From Gaetbulibacter saemankumensis DSM 17032 (GTDB lineage Bacteria > Bacteroidota > Bacteroidia > Flavobacteriales > Flavobacteriaceae), in NCBI RefSeq assembly GCF_000425645.1, contig NZ_AUDV01000006.1, positions 186,001 to 250,000 of the forward strand: a DNA stretch of 64,000 nucleotides. The letters are read 5' to 3'. Positions 1 to 8,171 of the stretch are shown here, one piece after another. Position 1 is the first letter of the stretch, and the number at the start of each line of letters is the position of its first letter. A model generated the notes under the pieces. The model had not been told where the DNA came from. It was given only the letters and a program-made list of their open reading frames with translations, and made no database searches. The translations under genes were made by a program, and so were the position numbers.

Positions 1-1039
1 GCAATACAGTGTTTATCAACAATAAATCTATAAATGATTTTGAAAGTGTTTTTACCACCAATTTAGATACCTTTCCAAAATTATAGTGTGTATCCCAAAA
101 ACCACTGGCATTCACTTTAAAAAGTTTATAGAAATCATCCAAACTAGACGCACTTATTATTTCTGAAAATAAATTTTTATGTTCATAATATAAATTAGCG
201 AACTGCGACAGCCGTATCGTGGGAAAATTTGGTGGACGTAACCTAAAAAATTTAACCGGCAGAACAGCATCTTGGTTCAGTCCGAACTTTTGTTTTATAA
301 ACTTATATTCCTGACACAATTTATTGTAATAAACATTCTCTGAATCACTCTCCAATAAACCTGACTGTCCAAAGAACAAAGCTTCTAACCGAAGTAGACT
401 AGACTGTGATTTTCTTACCACTGTAAAATCCATAGAATTAGCCATACTAAGAAAAGCATCCCCATTTACTTTCAGTCCAAAATTTTTGGCTAACATTTTA
501 AAACAAACGGCTTCCCAGTTATTATTTGAAGTCTTTAAATACTGTTTAACAAGCTCGGTTTTTTGTTCTAAACGTTCAAAGTATAAACGCTCTAACCAAT
601 TATTGATTACAAACCCTTCTACATTTGCAAAATCCATTTCACAATTAATCCACTTATCATTTTTAATAAAAAGTCTACTGTAATGATTTAACATATCCGG
701 CGCAACTACCGACTTTAAAACCAAAGTTGGAATAACAGAATTATCTTTACGAAATACTTCTATATCATGTTCCCATACAACATGTAGAATAACATTATCG
801 TAGGCTGGATCTTTTTCATGATTATGTAAAAACCAGTCGGATGACTTTACATGAATTTCAACATTTCCAGCCCAGAGTTGATCTCCTATTCTAAGCTTCG
901 CATTAAAAAAATCGGGTCCCGAATCTAAATTGTGTTGACCAACCGATACAACTTCAATTAAATCTCCAGATTCAATTCTAAGATTATCAATTTGAAACTT
1001 TTTATGTTTCCATATATAATGTAGGAAATGTTCTTGCAT
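1..1039 (-). CDS. DUF2851 family protein, 3' end outside window
   Basis: An open frame on the minus strand starts with ATG at 1037-1039 and runs off the left edge without a stop, giving about 346 residues. The N-terminus reads MQEHFLHYIWKHKKF and is followed by a stretch with SGPDFFNAKLRIG and WAGNVEIHVKSSDW, which I recognise as the conserved start of the DUF2851 family of Bacteroidota. Family members are around 420 residues, so the missing part is the C-terminal fifth or so. No signal peptide or membrane segment is visible, so it is probably cytoplasmic. The function of the family is not established. It is divergent from the DUF2721 gene, with about 80 bases between the start codons. Confidence 0.85.
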   Translation of the reverse strand, partial: MQEHFLHYIWKHKKFQIDNLRIESGDLIEVVSVGQHNLDSGPDFFNAKLRIGDQLWAGNVEIHVKSSDWFLHNHEKDPAYDNVILHVVWEHDIEVFRKDNSVIPTLVLKSVVAPDMLNHYSRLFIKNDKWINCEMDFANVEGFVINNWLERLYFERLEQKTELVKQYLKTSNNNWEAVCFKMLAKNFGLKVNGDAFLSMANSMDFTVVRKSQSSLLRLEALFFGQSGLLESDSENVYYNKLCQEYKFIKQKFGLNQDAVLPVKFFRLRPPNFPTIRLSQFANLYYEHKNLFSEIISASSLDDFYKLFKVNASGFWDTHYNFGKVSKLVVKTLSKSFIDLLLINTVL

Positions 1040-1121
1040 ATACTAATGTAAAAATATTTTTATAATTCTTAAAAATCGAATTATATAAAACTTACTTAAA
1101 TTTGATAAAATTTATCTACAC

Positions 1122-1517
1122 ATGGAACAATTAACACTTACAACTCCAGCACTTTTGTTTTCGGCAATATCCCTAATCATGTTGGCCTACACCAACCGTT
1201 TTTTAGCCTACGCCTCAGTGGTTAGAAGTTTACATGATAAATATTTAGAAAAAAAAGATAAACGCTTATTACATCAAATTGAAAACATCAAGAAACGTCT
1301 TTATCTTACCAGAGCCATGCAAATTTTCGGGATCTCAAGTTTACTCCTATGCGTATTAACCATGTTTTTAATTTACATAGAACAACCCATAATTGCCATA
1401 TGGGTATTTGGTATTGCCTTGGTTTTGCTTATTATTTCATTGGCTGTATTAATTATGGAAATTCAGATTTCTGTAAAAGCCTTAGAACATCATATCAGTG
1501 ATATTGAAAATTGTTAA
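1122..1517 (+). CDS. DUF2721 family membrane protein
   Basis: This 131-residue protein has a hydrophobic N-terminal segment (about residues 9-28), a basic amphipathic middle rich in K/R (about 35-62) and two further hydrophobic segments (about 66-86 and 91-112). This layout and the phrase FLAYASVVRSLHDKY fit DUF2721, a small inner-membrane family of unknown function. The start is ATG at 1122. A TAAATTTG element at 1097-1104 matches the Bacteroidota -7 consensus TAnnTTTG and would give a leader of roughly 13 bases. The gene appears monocistronic, and the next gene converges on it. Confidence 0.8.
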   Translation: MEQLTLTTPALLFSAISLIMLAYTNRFLAYASVVRSLHDKYLEKKDKRLLHQIENIKKRLYLTRAMQIFGISSLLLCVLTMFLIYIEQPIIAIWVFGIALVLLIISLAVLIMEIQISVKALEHHISDIENC

Positions 1518-1771
1518 CCTGATTACGCCGTCACTAACTTGGAGGGTGAAATTCATCAGTTAAATCAATTATCGAAAATGGTTTACGTATTTTTATAACT
1601 ATATAAAAAACAAAACGCTTACAAACTTTATGCGCACCGATATACAAACAAAAGGACCCGGTTGTAATTGAATAACCAGGCCACTTTCTCTAACAAAAAA
1701 CCAAAAACCAAATTTTAAATCAGTTTTTAAAACTACTTTTCTTTTTCATTTGTTAGTATGTGTTATTAATT

Positions 1772-4003
1772 CTAAAATCGATAAGAAACAGTGCCTTTTA
1801 TAAAAAATGGTGTTCCTGGTGTAAAATGAATTTCTTCAACAGGCTGAGACTCATTTTTCAGTCTTGACTCCGTTGCAAATTGTGTTTCGTTCCATTCTGT
1901 ATCAAACAGATTTTCAACGGTAAAACCAAGAGTTAAATTTTTAAATGTATAGTTAGCATTTAAATCGGTAACAAAATACCCCTCTGCCACAATACTGTTA
2001 TCTTCATTTGCTGGTCTATCATCAAGATAACGACAACGAAGACCTCCAGAAAATCCTTTCCAGTTATCTACAGAAAGACCTCCTGTTAAAGTAAAATCCG
2101 GCGCTAACGGGATATAGTTTTCACCCTTGGGATCATTTATACTTCTAGCTCTTGTAAGCGTGGCATCAGAATCAAAATACAACCATTTATTTAATTGATA
2201 TCTCAATCCCAGATCTAGACCTAAACGTTCTGTTTCTCCACTAGGTTCAACAATACCGGCATCCCCCACATATACAAACTCCTGTTCTAAAAACAAATAC
2301 CACAAAGCGGCATTTACAACAAGATTTGACGTAGGTTTCCAAATGGTCCCTAAATCTGAACCGTAAGAAAGAGGTAACACATCTTTCCCTAACTGATTTA
2401 CCACAACCCGTGTATCGTTTGAGTGAAAGCTCAATCCAGATTTTAAATAAAATTGCAAATCTGGCTGGACATTGTAATAAAAATTTAATTTCGGACTCAA
2501 CATGGTCTCAGTATCCGCCTGATTACTATAATAATCCTGAAGTTTATCATGATACATAAATTTAAAGTAATCCAAACGCAATGCTGGTGCTATTTTAAAC
2601 TTATTAATATTGAATTCTGCCATAGTATAGGCACTAATATTCGATTGGTTTAAATCACCTAATTGTACCTGCTCTAAGGTGGTTGTTCGATTTAAGGTTT
2701 TAGATAATTCGATATCGTTTACAATATCATATCTTAAACTTATCCCGGAATTAGTTTTTACTTCAATATTACCAATATTCGCTTCCTTTGAAATGCTAGT
2801 ATTGAACCCGAAAATATGGCGATCTTCTTGTTGCTTAATCTGGTCGCCATTAATAGGATCTTCCAAAAAGAAGGTGAAATTAGAATACAATTCAAAGCCA
2901 TAATGCGAATAAAAAGAATTGGTTTTTAAAATAGCATTATCAGCCAGGTAATTACTGTATTCTACATTAAAATTTGTACGTTGTGTATTACCGCCTTCCG
3001 TATCATCGATGGCTCCAAAACGGGTAATGTTACCATTATCTACTTCGCGTTGTGGGATCTGCCCTGAAGCATCCCAACGACTTGTAAAGTGAGACAAGGT
3101 TAAAGCTATTTTATCGTTGTTTTTTGAAAAATTCACATACTTCCCAAACAAATTGAGACGATTAAAATTCTGTGGAGATTCAAAAGGACCATCGGTTACA
3201 ATATATTCGGTAGCCAAATAAGCATTCTGTGAAACCGAGTGTTCCATTAAATTAAATAATCCAAGTGTTCGAATAGAATTAAACTGACCAACAGATAAGG
3301 TTACCGAACTTTCTTTTAAATAATTCTTAGTTGAAAAATCGACATAACCAGCCGTTGAGAAATCACCTCGATTACCATAATAACCTCCTTTCCCAAAATC
3401 AATCTGGTTTATCGTTTCAGGAATTACAAAATGCAAATCACTATACCCTTGCCCATGTGCATGAGACACCATATTGACAGGCATCCCATCTACGGACAAG
3501 GCTATATCTGTTCCATGGTCGATATCAAATCCTCTTAAAAATATCTGTTCGGCCTTACCCCCACCTGCATGTTGACCAATTATTAAACCCGGTACCTTTC
3601 TTAATATTTCTTGTGAAGAATTTACTGGACTCGTTTGTAAATCTAATCGACTTATGGTACTGACCGGATTAATGGTTTCTGTTAAAACAAGTTCATCTAA
3701 TGCAAACGATTTTTCCAATAATGTTATATTTATTAGATTATTAAAATCTTTCAATTCTAACACACGGAACTCTGTTTTATACCCTAACAAACCTATTTTT
3801 AAAGAATCTCCTATTGAACTATTATTCAAAACAAACACACCATTTTCGGAAGAATGCGCATGACTTTTAGAATTTAAATTATAAACATATGCCGCCTCCA
3901 AAGGTTGCTCATATTCATTACCAACTACTCCTTTTACTTGTTGAGCAAAACTCCCTAGGCAACTTAAAAGCGACATTAAAACAATATGTTTTAATCTTTT
4001 CAT
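1772..4003 (-). CDS. TonB-dependent outer-membrane receptor of the DUF4331 operon
   Basis: A 743-residue receptor with a signal peptide (about 1-20), a CarboxypepD_reg-like domain (about 22-95), a TonB-box-like stretch LDELVLTE, a plug domain with LRKVPGLIIGQHAGGG and LRGFDIDHGTDIALSVDGMP, and a 22-strand-type barrel ending in the aromatic terminus VSYRF. The plug contains VSHAHGQGYSDLHF, a His-containing loop that I associate with one TonB-receptor subgroup; its ligand is unknown to me. It is the last gene of a minus-strand run, five bases after the TPR lipoprotein gene and behind two DUF4331-type genes. The context suggests that it moves or binds something connected with those secreted proteins. 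Substrate cannot be deduced. Confidence 0.88.
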   Translation of the reverse strand: MKRLKHIVLMSLLSCLGSFAQQVKGVVGNEYEQPLEAAYVYNLNSKSHAHSSENGVFVLNNSSIGDSLKIGLLGYKTEFRVLELKDFNNLINITLLEKSFALDELVLTETINPVSTISRLDLQTSPVNSSQEILRKVPGLIIGQHAGGGKAEQIFLRGFDIDHGTDIALSVDGMPVNMVSHAHGQGYSDLHFVIPETINQIDFGKGGYYGNRGDFSTAGYVDFSTKNYLKESSVTLSVGQFNSIRTLGLFNLMEHSVSQNAYLATEYIVTDGPFESPQNFNRLNLFGKYVNFSKNNDKIALTLSHFTSRWDASGQIPQREVDNGNITRFGAIDDTEGGNTQRTNFNVEYSNYLADNAILKTNSFYSHYGFELYSNFTFFLEDPINGDQIKQQEDRHIFGFNTSISKEANIGNIEVKTNSGISLRYDIVNDIELSKTLNRTTTLEQVQLGDLNQSNISAYTMAEFNINKFKIAPALRLDYFKFMYHDKLQDYYSNQADTETMLSPKLNFYYNVQPDLQFYLKSGLSFHSNDTRVVVNQLGKDVLPLSYGSDLGTIWKPTSNLVVNAALWYLFLEQEFVYVGDAGIVEPSGETERLGLDLGLRYQLNKWLYFDSDATLTRARSINDPKGENYIPLAPDFTLTGGLSVDNWKGFSGGLRCRYLDDRPANEDNSIVAEGYFVTDLNANYTFKNLTLGFTVENLFDTEWNETQFATESRLKNESQPVEEIHFTPGTPFFIKGTVSYRF

Positions 4004-4008
4004 TTTCT

Positions 4009-5301
4009 CTAAATATTTTTAATTTTTTCAGCCTTTAAAGGACCGAGTTCAAAAGTACTTTCCTCTAAAGACTCCTTCAAAATATTAGCTTCGTTTAACT
4101 TTCCGTTAACTTTATAAATCTGTGCTAAATGAAGCATAATACTGGGTTCAAAGGTTTTACCAACCACGTATTTTTCCATAACTCGAAGTGCCTCTTTTAC
4201 CTCTCCTTGATTAAAAAATGTCCAGGCTAACAAATCATAAGATAAAGGGGTTGGTCTGTTTTTAATTTCTTCCCGAGCTATATTCAATGCTTTTGAAAAT
4301 AGCCTTTCATTTTCAGCAAATAATAAAGCAGTGTACTTATTATACATGGCTCCGTAGGCTTCATTTTTTACCAATTCCTGATATTTATTTAAATAACTTG
4401 AACTCAGAGAAGATGCTCCCATAAACTCAGCAATTTCAGCCTTTAATAAAAAGTAATCCGGGCCTTCAAAATTTTCGGTAACACAGTTTAAAATGCGTAG
4501 GGCTTCTTCTGGATTTTTATCAGACGAATAAACAATCCAGGCCACACCCTTTTTAGCATAGGCATCATTTGGATTTAATTCAAGTGCTTTTAAATAATGC
4601 TGATATGAACGTTCTACATCTCCCTGGTGTCCATAAAAATCACCAAGATTTGTATAAATCCACTGTTTCATAGTGGAGTTATTCTCTAATTGAGCACGGT
4701 TTTTAGCAAGTTCGAAATACTTAATAGCGGAGTCCAAGTCACCTCGATAATCACTCCATTTAGCTACTCTTATGAGATAATCGAAATCTGAATCGTTATT
4801 AATTTTATTAAGATAATCTTTAGCTAACTCATAATTACCTAATTCTAAATATACATCGAACAACATTTTTTGCGTTGCTCTCAAATTTTCACCAATTACC
4901 TCTGCTTTCTTTAACAATTTAAGTGCCTCCTGAAATTTATGCTGTTTTATATAATTTGCAGAAAGACTTCTTAGATAAGACGTATTTTTATAATTTGTAA
5001 TAACATTTAATTTCTCATAACTTTCTTCGGCTTTCTTTAAATAAGTTATCCTACCAGTTATTTCAAAAAGCTCACTATAAGTAGCTCCTAACTTGGACAA
5101 ATTGGGAAATTGCTCTTCGTTGGCAGTCAAACGTTTTCTCCAAAAAGTGAGTTCGTTTTTAACTTGTTCCACAACATCTTTATTACTTGCATTTAAATAC
5201 GTATTATAATCAGTTGCATCTGTGATTCGTTTTGTATGAGATTGCGAGCAACTAAAACACAATACTAATATGCTTAACAAGGTTATATAATTTAGTTTCA
5301 T
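4009..5301 (-). CDS. TPR-repeat lipoprotein
   Basis: This 430-residue protein starts with a lipoprotein signal, LLSILVLCFSCSQ, with the lipidated Cys near residue 18. The rest is a string of degenerate tetratricopeptide repeats; the clearest is about residues 215-255, with GDFYGHQGDVERSYQHYLKALELNPND. It should be anchored in the envelope and act as a scaffold. It lies directly upstream of the TonB-dependent receptor gene (five-base gap) and 86 bases after the second DUF4331-type gene. A conserved TPR partner between a secreted protein and a receptor suggests a bridging role, which is inference. Confidence 0.85.
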   Translation of the reverse strand: MKLNYITLLSILVLCFSCSQSHTKRITDATDYNTYLNASNKDVVEQVKNELTFWRKRLTANEEQFPNLSKLGATYSELFEITGRITYLKKAEESYEKLNVITNYKNTSYLRSLSANYIKQHKFQEALKLLKKAEVIGENLRATQKMLFDVYLELGNYELAKDYLNKINNDSDFDYLIRVAKWSDYRGDLDSAIKYFELAKNRAQLENNSTMKQWIYTNLGDFYGHQGDVERSYQHYLKALELNPNDAYAKKGVAWIVYSSDKNPEEALRILNCVTENFEGPDYFLLKAEIAEFMGASSLSSSYLNKYQELVKNEAYGAMYNKYTALLFAENERLFSKALNIAREEIKNRPTPLSYDLLAWTFFNQGEVKEALRVMEKYVVGKTFEPSIMLHLAQIYKVNGKLNEANILKESLEESTFELGPLKAEKIKNI

Positions 5302-5332
5302 GGCTTTTGTTTTTAATTTGTTAGAGAAGTGT

Positions 5333-5378
5333 ATAGCTCCAAAACAAGGAGCGTTTTTTTTACTTATTTAGGAGCTAT
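5333..5378 (-). promoter_or_regulatory. possible alternative-hairpin element between operon genes
   Basis: In the 86-base gap between the DUF4331-C lipoprotein gene and the TPR gene, the minus-strand transcript would contain AUAGCUCC, then GCUCC, then GGAGCUAU. The last segment can pair with the first (8 bp, long loop) or with the middle one (5 bp, 7-base loop), so the two stems exclude each other. The gap also has an A8 run. This could be a mild attenuator or an mRNA processing site that tunes the ratio of DUF4331 proteins to TPR and receptor. Only the pairing is seen; any function is inference. Confidence 0.3.
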
Positions 5379-5387
5379 TACACTATT

Positions 5388-5942
5388 TTACCATGGCGAC
5401 GCCAGGTAAGGAAATGAGGCAGAAAAAGGTTTATCGTTTGCATCTACATGATCGTCACTTAAGCCCGGATTTTCACTAAAATCCTCACCCCCAAAGATGA
5501 GCAACAATTCTACTGTAATAACATCATCTGTTAAATTTCTCCCAGTTAATACATTTGTTCCATCATAGAACGTTGTAGGCCCATCCAATGATACGTTTAG
5601 CACATCGGTCGCTAAAACACCGGTAAAAGTTGCCGCGTCTAAACCTAAGGCATTTGTATCACCCTCATTAGCATAAGCAGGACTTAAAGCCATTAAATTT
5701 GTTTGAAACATGCTTTGATAATTTGCACCTTGCTCTGAAGGAATCGTTACGTTAAACATATCTTTACTAGCAGATGATACAAATACCGTATTAACCGCTG
5801 GTCTTCCCATTTGATCTTCCTGCATATAAGTGCCAGATAATAAAACCATATCATTCATTATCATAGTGTCATCATTCTCACAGCCAAACAAAATAGCCGT
5901 AACTAATATTACTCCAAGTATATTTATTAAATTTTTCATCAT
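5388..5942 (-). CDS. DUF4331-type lipoprotein, C-terminal half family match
   Basis: A 184-residue protein with a lipoprotein signal (ILVTAILFGCEN, Cys about residue 21). The mature part carries QMGRPAVNTVFVSSASKDMFN and later GRNLTDDVITVELLLIFGG, which resemble the 'GNPLVNEV...KDKFN' and 'GRRLTDDVVDI' stretches of the C-terminal half of full-length DUF4331 proteins. The N-terminal DUF4331 signature is absent here and sits instead in the preceding gene, 19 bases upstream. The two genes together cover the length of one classical DUF4331 protein. The C-terminus ends in SFPYLASPW, as is usual for the family. Function is unknown; the protein is predicted to be membrane-anchored outside the cytoplasm. 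Confidence 0.7.
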   Translation of the reverse strand: MMKNLINILGVILVTAILFGCENDDTMIMNDMVLLSGTYMQEDQMGRPAVNTVFVSSASKDMFNVTIPSEQGANYQSMFQTNLMALSPAYANEGDTNALGLDAATFTGVLATDVLNVSLDGPTTFYDGTNVLTGRNLTDDVITVELLLIFGGEDFSENPGLSDDHVDANDKPFSASFPYLASPW

Positions 5943-5961
5943 TATAATTTTTAAAAATTGG

Positions 5962-6618
5962 TTATTGTTTTCTTTTAGATTCTACCCAGGTATTAATAGT
6001 TCCTGTTCCTCCTATCATGCTTTTTGGAACTTCCACAACAATAGACATCACATTGGTTCCGGCAAAAGTGTCTACCCCTGGATTGTTAAAACTTTTAGCA
6101 TTTCCTCCAATAATTTGAGTGAACTGCGCAAAATCCATGAAGAACGGATCATCTCTCGGTCCAGCAAATACACTTACTCCATTGGCGGAAGCTGTTATGG
6201 CATTATTTCCATATGGCGTAATATCTACCGCTAAAGGATTTTCTGAAGCCTTAACATACAAAGTACTGCTTAATCCTGTTTGACCCGGTGTCATCGGTCC
6301 AAACACATACATTTTACCATTTTTAGGAACCGCCCGAATAACGAAATCTTCAATATAGTCCCCGTTATTATCAATATTAAACTCAACCATAATACTTTCG
6401 TCAAACATAGCATCACCTGTAGATTCAGGACTTAACAGCCCCTGCATATTAGCTACAAAAACCATATTATCGGTGTTTGCTCCTTGAAACGCATAAAAGT
6501 CGGTAATATCACTACTCCCTCCCTGTACTGACGGCGCATCAATATGATCGGCCGCAATTGTGAAGACACCTGCTAAAGCAAGCACTCCAATTCCAAATAC
6601 TCTAGTTAATTTTTTCAT
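5962..6618 (-). CDS. DUF4331 family secreted protein, N-terminal half
   Basis: A 218-residue protein with a signal peptide (about 1-22) followed by ADHIDAPSVQGGSSDITDFYAF, the hallmark start of DUF4331 ('SHREAP...D.TDLYAF'). It continues with the beta-rich core (VEFNIDNNGDYIEDFVIRA, GPRDDPFFMDF) and ends after ISVVVEVPKSMIGG-like sequence, about half the usual family length. It is the first gene of the minus-strand operon. Its upstream region (6619-6770) is shared with the divergent LETM1-related gene, and I saw no clear TAnnTTTG element there. Residues D and H in the DHIDAP motif are candidate metal or ligand contacts, which is inference. Confidence 0.82.
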   Translation of the reverse strand: MKKLTRVFGIGVLALAGVFTIAADHIDAPSVQGGSSDITDFYAFQGANTDNMVFVANMQGLLSPESTGDAMFDESIMVEFNIDNNGDYIEDFVIRAVPKNGKMYVFGPMTPGQTGLSSTLYVKASENPLAVDITPYGNNAITASANGVSVFAGPRDDPFFMDFAQFTQIIGGNAKSFNNPGVDTFAGTNVMSIVVEVPKSMIGGTGTINTWVESKRKQ

Positions 6619-6770
6619 GTTTTTGAGATTTTAGTTAATTAATTATTTTTTGACTCTCAGGCATACCTACGAAAAATGAAACAGGGTGGTTTTGTTAAAA
6701 TTATGTTAAAGGAAAATATTTGCTGAATTACCCTCTTATGTCTTACATTTATACCTAAAAAATAATTTTT

Positions 6771-7946
6771 ATGAATCCTTCGGCACAGGGCTGGATAAAA
6801 AAGCTACTTAATGAAGTTGAAGAAAACCCTACTATTTTAACTTCTAGTAAGGAAAATTTCTATGAAGCCTTGCGTATTTGCGGCTTTATTTATGGAAGTA
6901 ATTTAGATGTTGTTTTTCAGTTAATTCCTAAAGATGATTTATCTGAAGAAGAATTATGCAAAACGAACTTATGCCTTGCCTTTTTATATGCGTATAATTA
7001 TTTAAAGCCACAAACTCCTTTTATAGAGAGTGTAATTAATTTTTATACGGATATCGAAGCCTTAAAAACATCATTCTTTCAAGATTTATTAATAGGAAAA
7101 AAGTCGAATGAACAACTTGAAAAAATTATTCACAAGCGTGTTCAAATAGATGATAATATCATCACAAAAAACTTTAACTACTTCATTATAAACGCCCTAC
7201 TTCACATAGATGTACTGGCTTATATCGAATATGTTAAAACAAACACTATTACTATTGATTATGTACGAGATTTAGAAGCTTCTATTGAAACGATTACTTT
7301 AGGCGTGTTAAATTCGAAAGAAACAAAAAGTTCATACGACATAAGTTTAATCAAACTTTTTGAATCATCGTTACGCTATCATACAGACAACAAAATTAGT
7401 TATCAGAAAGCCATCAAAAATATCAAATCCGATTTTGAAAGGTTTTACATATTTGATTTGGCCTGCATGGCTTCGTGGAGTGATCGCTCGATAGACCAAA
7501 ATGAAGAACGCTTTTTAATTCAACTTGGTAAAGATTTAGATATTGATAACAATCATATTACTAAAAGCATTAAGAGTGTCGATTCATTTTACACCATTCA
7601 TAAAGAAGAAATTGCCTTATTAAGTTCTAAAAATGTCGTTCAAAGTTTTTATAAAAATTCTAGTAAAATGGTAAAAAAACTAATTATTAGAAATAGTAAA
7701 CGCTTGTACCAAGAACTGAAAGGCAGTAAAGAACTTATGATACTATTATCACAATCGACCGTAAGAGATTTAAATAGTGAAGAACAGAAAAAAGTACAAA
7801 ATCAATTATTAGACATTTTTAAATCGATACCGAGTTTGGCTATTTTCTTATTACCGGGAGGGGCATTATTGCTACCCTTAGTGGTGAAATTCATTCCTAA
7901 ATTACTCCCTTCTGCATTTGATGAAAATCGCATTGAAGAAGACTAG
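6771..7946 (+). CDS. LETM1-related biofilm-associated protein
   Basis: A 391-residue protein without a signal peptide. Residues about 230-260 (LACMASWSDRSIDQNEERFL) resemble a TerB/EF-type helical module. The C-terminal 60 residues (EEQKKVQNQLLDIFKSIPSLAI followed by FLLPGGALLLPLVVKFIPKLLPSAF) match the membrane-proximal LETM1 signature that gives this flavobacterial family its name. In LETM1 this segment crosses the mitochondrial inner membrane, so here it is probably a single hydrophobic hairpin or anchor. The biofilm link comes from the family label, not from anything visible here. The gene is divergent from the DUF4331 operon and convergent with the histidine kinase. Confidence 0.7.
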   Translation: MNPSAQGWIKKLLNEVEENPTILTSSKENFYEALRICGFIYGSNLDVVFQLIPKDDLSEEELCKTNLCLAFLYAYNYLKPQTPFIESVINFYTDIEALKTSFFQDLLIGKKSNEQLEKIIHKRVQIDDNIITKNFNYFIINALLHIDVLAYIEYVKTNTITIDYVRDLEASIETITLGVLNSKETKSSYDISLIKLFESSLRYHTDNKISYQKAIKNIKSDFERFYIFDLACMASWSDRSIDQNEERFLIQLGKDLDIDNNHITKSIKSVDSFYTIHKEEIALLSSKNVVQSFYKNSSKMVKKLIIRNSKRLYQELKGSKELMILLSQSTVRDLNSEEQKKVQNQLLDIFKSIPSLAIFLLPGGALLLPLVVKFIPKLLPSAFDENRIEED

Positions 7947-7959
7947 TTACCAAAAATTT

Positions 7960-8166
7960 TTAATTAAAATATTGATGAAGTAATTTCGTGATTTGACCTA
8001 TACTAAAAGGCTTAGTTAAATAATTATCCATACCACTTTCTTTGGCCATTTTAAGAGCTTGGGTAGTAATATTAGCCGATAACGCAAAAATAACAACCTC
8101 ACTATTACTTTTTCTAATCTCTTTTAAAGCCTGCCAACCATCCATTACAGGCATATGAATATCCAT
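7960..8166 (-). pseudogene. detached receiver-domain tail of the hybrid kinase
   Basis: This frame encodes the second half of a response-regulator receiver domain: IFMDIHMPVMDGWQALKEIRK, with the phosphoacceptor Asp in MDIHMP, then VIFALSA and the conserved Lys in YLTKPF. The first half of the same domain (LNILIVDDNKLN...) is at the end of the upstream kinase frame. The two are joined if one extra A is read in the A7 run at about 8185-8195. On its own this is not a credible gene, because its start Met is the internal M of MDIHMP. It becomes functional only if ribosomes or polymerase slip, or if the assembled base is wrong. Confidence 0.8.
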
Positions 8167-8171
8167 AAAAA

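Noticed and set aside
5830-6234. 134-codon plus-strand frame across the two DUF4331 genes
   Set aside because: It is antisense to two clear coding regions, and its translation is low-complexity and not protein-like.
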